62,500 nt of DNA, taken from positions 14,889,012-14,951,511 of the forward strand of contig NC_135564.1 of NCBI RefSeq assembly GCF_964340395.1, written 5' to 3'. Shown here piece after piece: positions 61,236 to 62,500 of the stretch (position 1 is its first letter; each line of letters starts with the position of its first letter). Both the position numbers and the translations under genes were made by a program. The notes under the pieces were generated by a model. The model was not told the DNA's origin. It searched no databases and was given only the letters and a program-made list of their open reading frames with translations. This DNA is from Glandiceps talaboti. Taxonomy: Eukaryota; Hemichordata; Enteropneusta; Spengelidae.

Positions 61236-62500
61236 GTAAGTTCTTTATTTAATGGCAATTTAAGTTATGACATCTTTATCAAATTTAAACGAAGCATTAA
61301 ATCATCGACAGGTCAAAAGTCTGCTATGGTTCACGTAAATGGCTCACCAACGTTACAAAGTGCCCAACACCTTTGGCTTAGTTTGTAAATGATAAACGGC
61401 AAGTTGTCGTTTCGCGGTAAAGCTTGTTATTGCCAACCTGCTGAACCAGTAAATGGAGTACTAATTATTAGACCTAGACCTCGATCGAACTTGATGAAGC
61501 TACTGAATAATTGGCATGGTTGATGTAAAGGAGGTCGTGTGAATTGGCCTGCGTCAGTGATATGCAATACCGCAAATAAATGTGTTGAATGATCCAATCC
61601 AACAAACTTTTCTAGCAAAAGTAAGAGATATATACACTTGGTCAGATGTGTGTATATCTCTGGGACTCCTCTAGTATTTGCTAGGCTAATGTTTTGGCAA
61701 CAATTCGAGGGTTACACTACTTTTCCAATCTTTACCTAAATGGCTTAGCACCAAACTTTTTCCCGCCAAAATATTGACCAAACTTCTCGTGTACTGCAAC
61801 TTTTTTCAACACCAAGGCTTCATTTTAGACCTACTTCTGAAAAAAAAATATCTGACATTAGCTCATTCTTGTTCGAATTTAAAATTCTGGTCTGAAGCAC
61901 ATAATGGATTATATCGATAAATTTCCTTCAAACCTAAGAATCAAGTGAAACTTGTTAACATGTCTGGAGGGGGAGAGGTTAATATTAAAGTCTTGCTCAT
62001 TTGGAACGATATTAGCGAAAATAATGCCCATTTTTGGTACAACTGTAAAGGGAGCGACAACTTTTCAAGTTAAATAAACAAATTATTTCAAAAAATGACA
62101 CAAGCATGTGTTTAATTGGCAGAATACATTACAATGTCGGCAAACAAGAGAACATTTACGTTCACATTTGCCATAAAATTGTCACACTTGACACGGTGCT
62201 GTGGATTAATCACGACTTGTGCCACGTGCCATCCAGACACTATATACAATTGTCCCCAATCCGTCAACGTTCGACATTCATCGCTAAAATTTGTTTACTA
62301 CCGTTGTTGTGATATCGACCATCAGAGGTGAAAGGTCAACTTGGTTTGTTTTATCTTTCAAGGACTGTTTATATGTAATTGATGAACGTAGGTATCATCC
62401 CACGCTCTGGTTCTCTTTAACACTGGCATGGCTAGAACACGTATATCCAAACAAATTTTGAACTCCGATGACATTTCGACAGAACTTGAAATTGATAGTC
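61236..62500 (+). other. Start of intron 13 and right flank
   Basis: No confident exon is seen. A 69-codon Cys-rich open frame after an AG at 62121-62122 is a weak candidate and is treated in the findings. The expected TIL domain was not found here. Confidence 0.5.

Noticed and set aside
61425-61470. CQPAEPVNGV-like frame, resembling a sushi start
   Set aside because: The frame stops soon, no acceptor is in phase, and the later sushi cysteines and tryptophan are missing.

Overview
The window reads as nuclear DNA of an animal, most likely a marine invertebrate (lophotrochozoan or invertebrate deuterostome). It is AT-rich and gene-poor, full of microsatellites such as (GA)n, (TA)n, (GACA)n and (GAT)n, tRNA-derived SINE-like sequences, and small foldback or MITE-like elements. 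The one gene is cut by long introns with ordinary GT..AG borders. The phylum cannot be fixed from this sequence alone.

Layout. Positions 1-27400 hold no coding region I can support. They contain simple repeats, two recent tandem duplications (8568-8961 and 17454-17653), several inverted-repeat elements (9565-9670, 13529-13666, 16634-16908, 21504-21950) and SINE-like sequence near 14400. Around 27450-27610 lies a promoter-like cluster: two CCAAT boxes, a perfect palindromic CRE and a TATA box. It is followed by the start of a plus-strand gene at 27830.

The gene runs from 27830 past the right edge. I could assemble 13 exons whose reading frame joins without a break (1990 nt, 663 complete codons). 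The product is a secreted modular protein: signal peptide, a short propeptide ending in a furin-type RWRR site, a sushi/CCP domain with six cysteines, an F5/8 type C (discoidin) domain, an EGF domain, a second six-cysteine sushi domain, an acidic linker, a VWD domain with a TCGLCG motif, and a C8 domain. The next VWF-type module (usually TIL) is expected beyond 61235. Every module is bounded by phase-1 introns, a classic sign of exon shuffling. VWD-C8 with F5/8C recalls the hemolectin/hemocytin and VWF/mucin families, but this N-terminal order does not match a named family I can recall, so no symbol is given.

Introns carry most of the remaining structure: a 79-bp higher-order minisatellite rich in TAATTA (39320-39850), a foldback array of 40-bp repeats just after the EGF exon (48838-49375), a TA-flanked MITE with a second copy (51676-52013 and 55580-55852), a dispersed repeat in the same orientation at four sites, and a minus-strand tRNA-derived SINE (60538-60799). 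All coordinates and frame joins were worked out by eye; homology calls rest on recognising domain signatures, not on searches.
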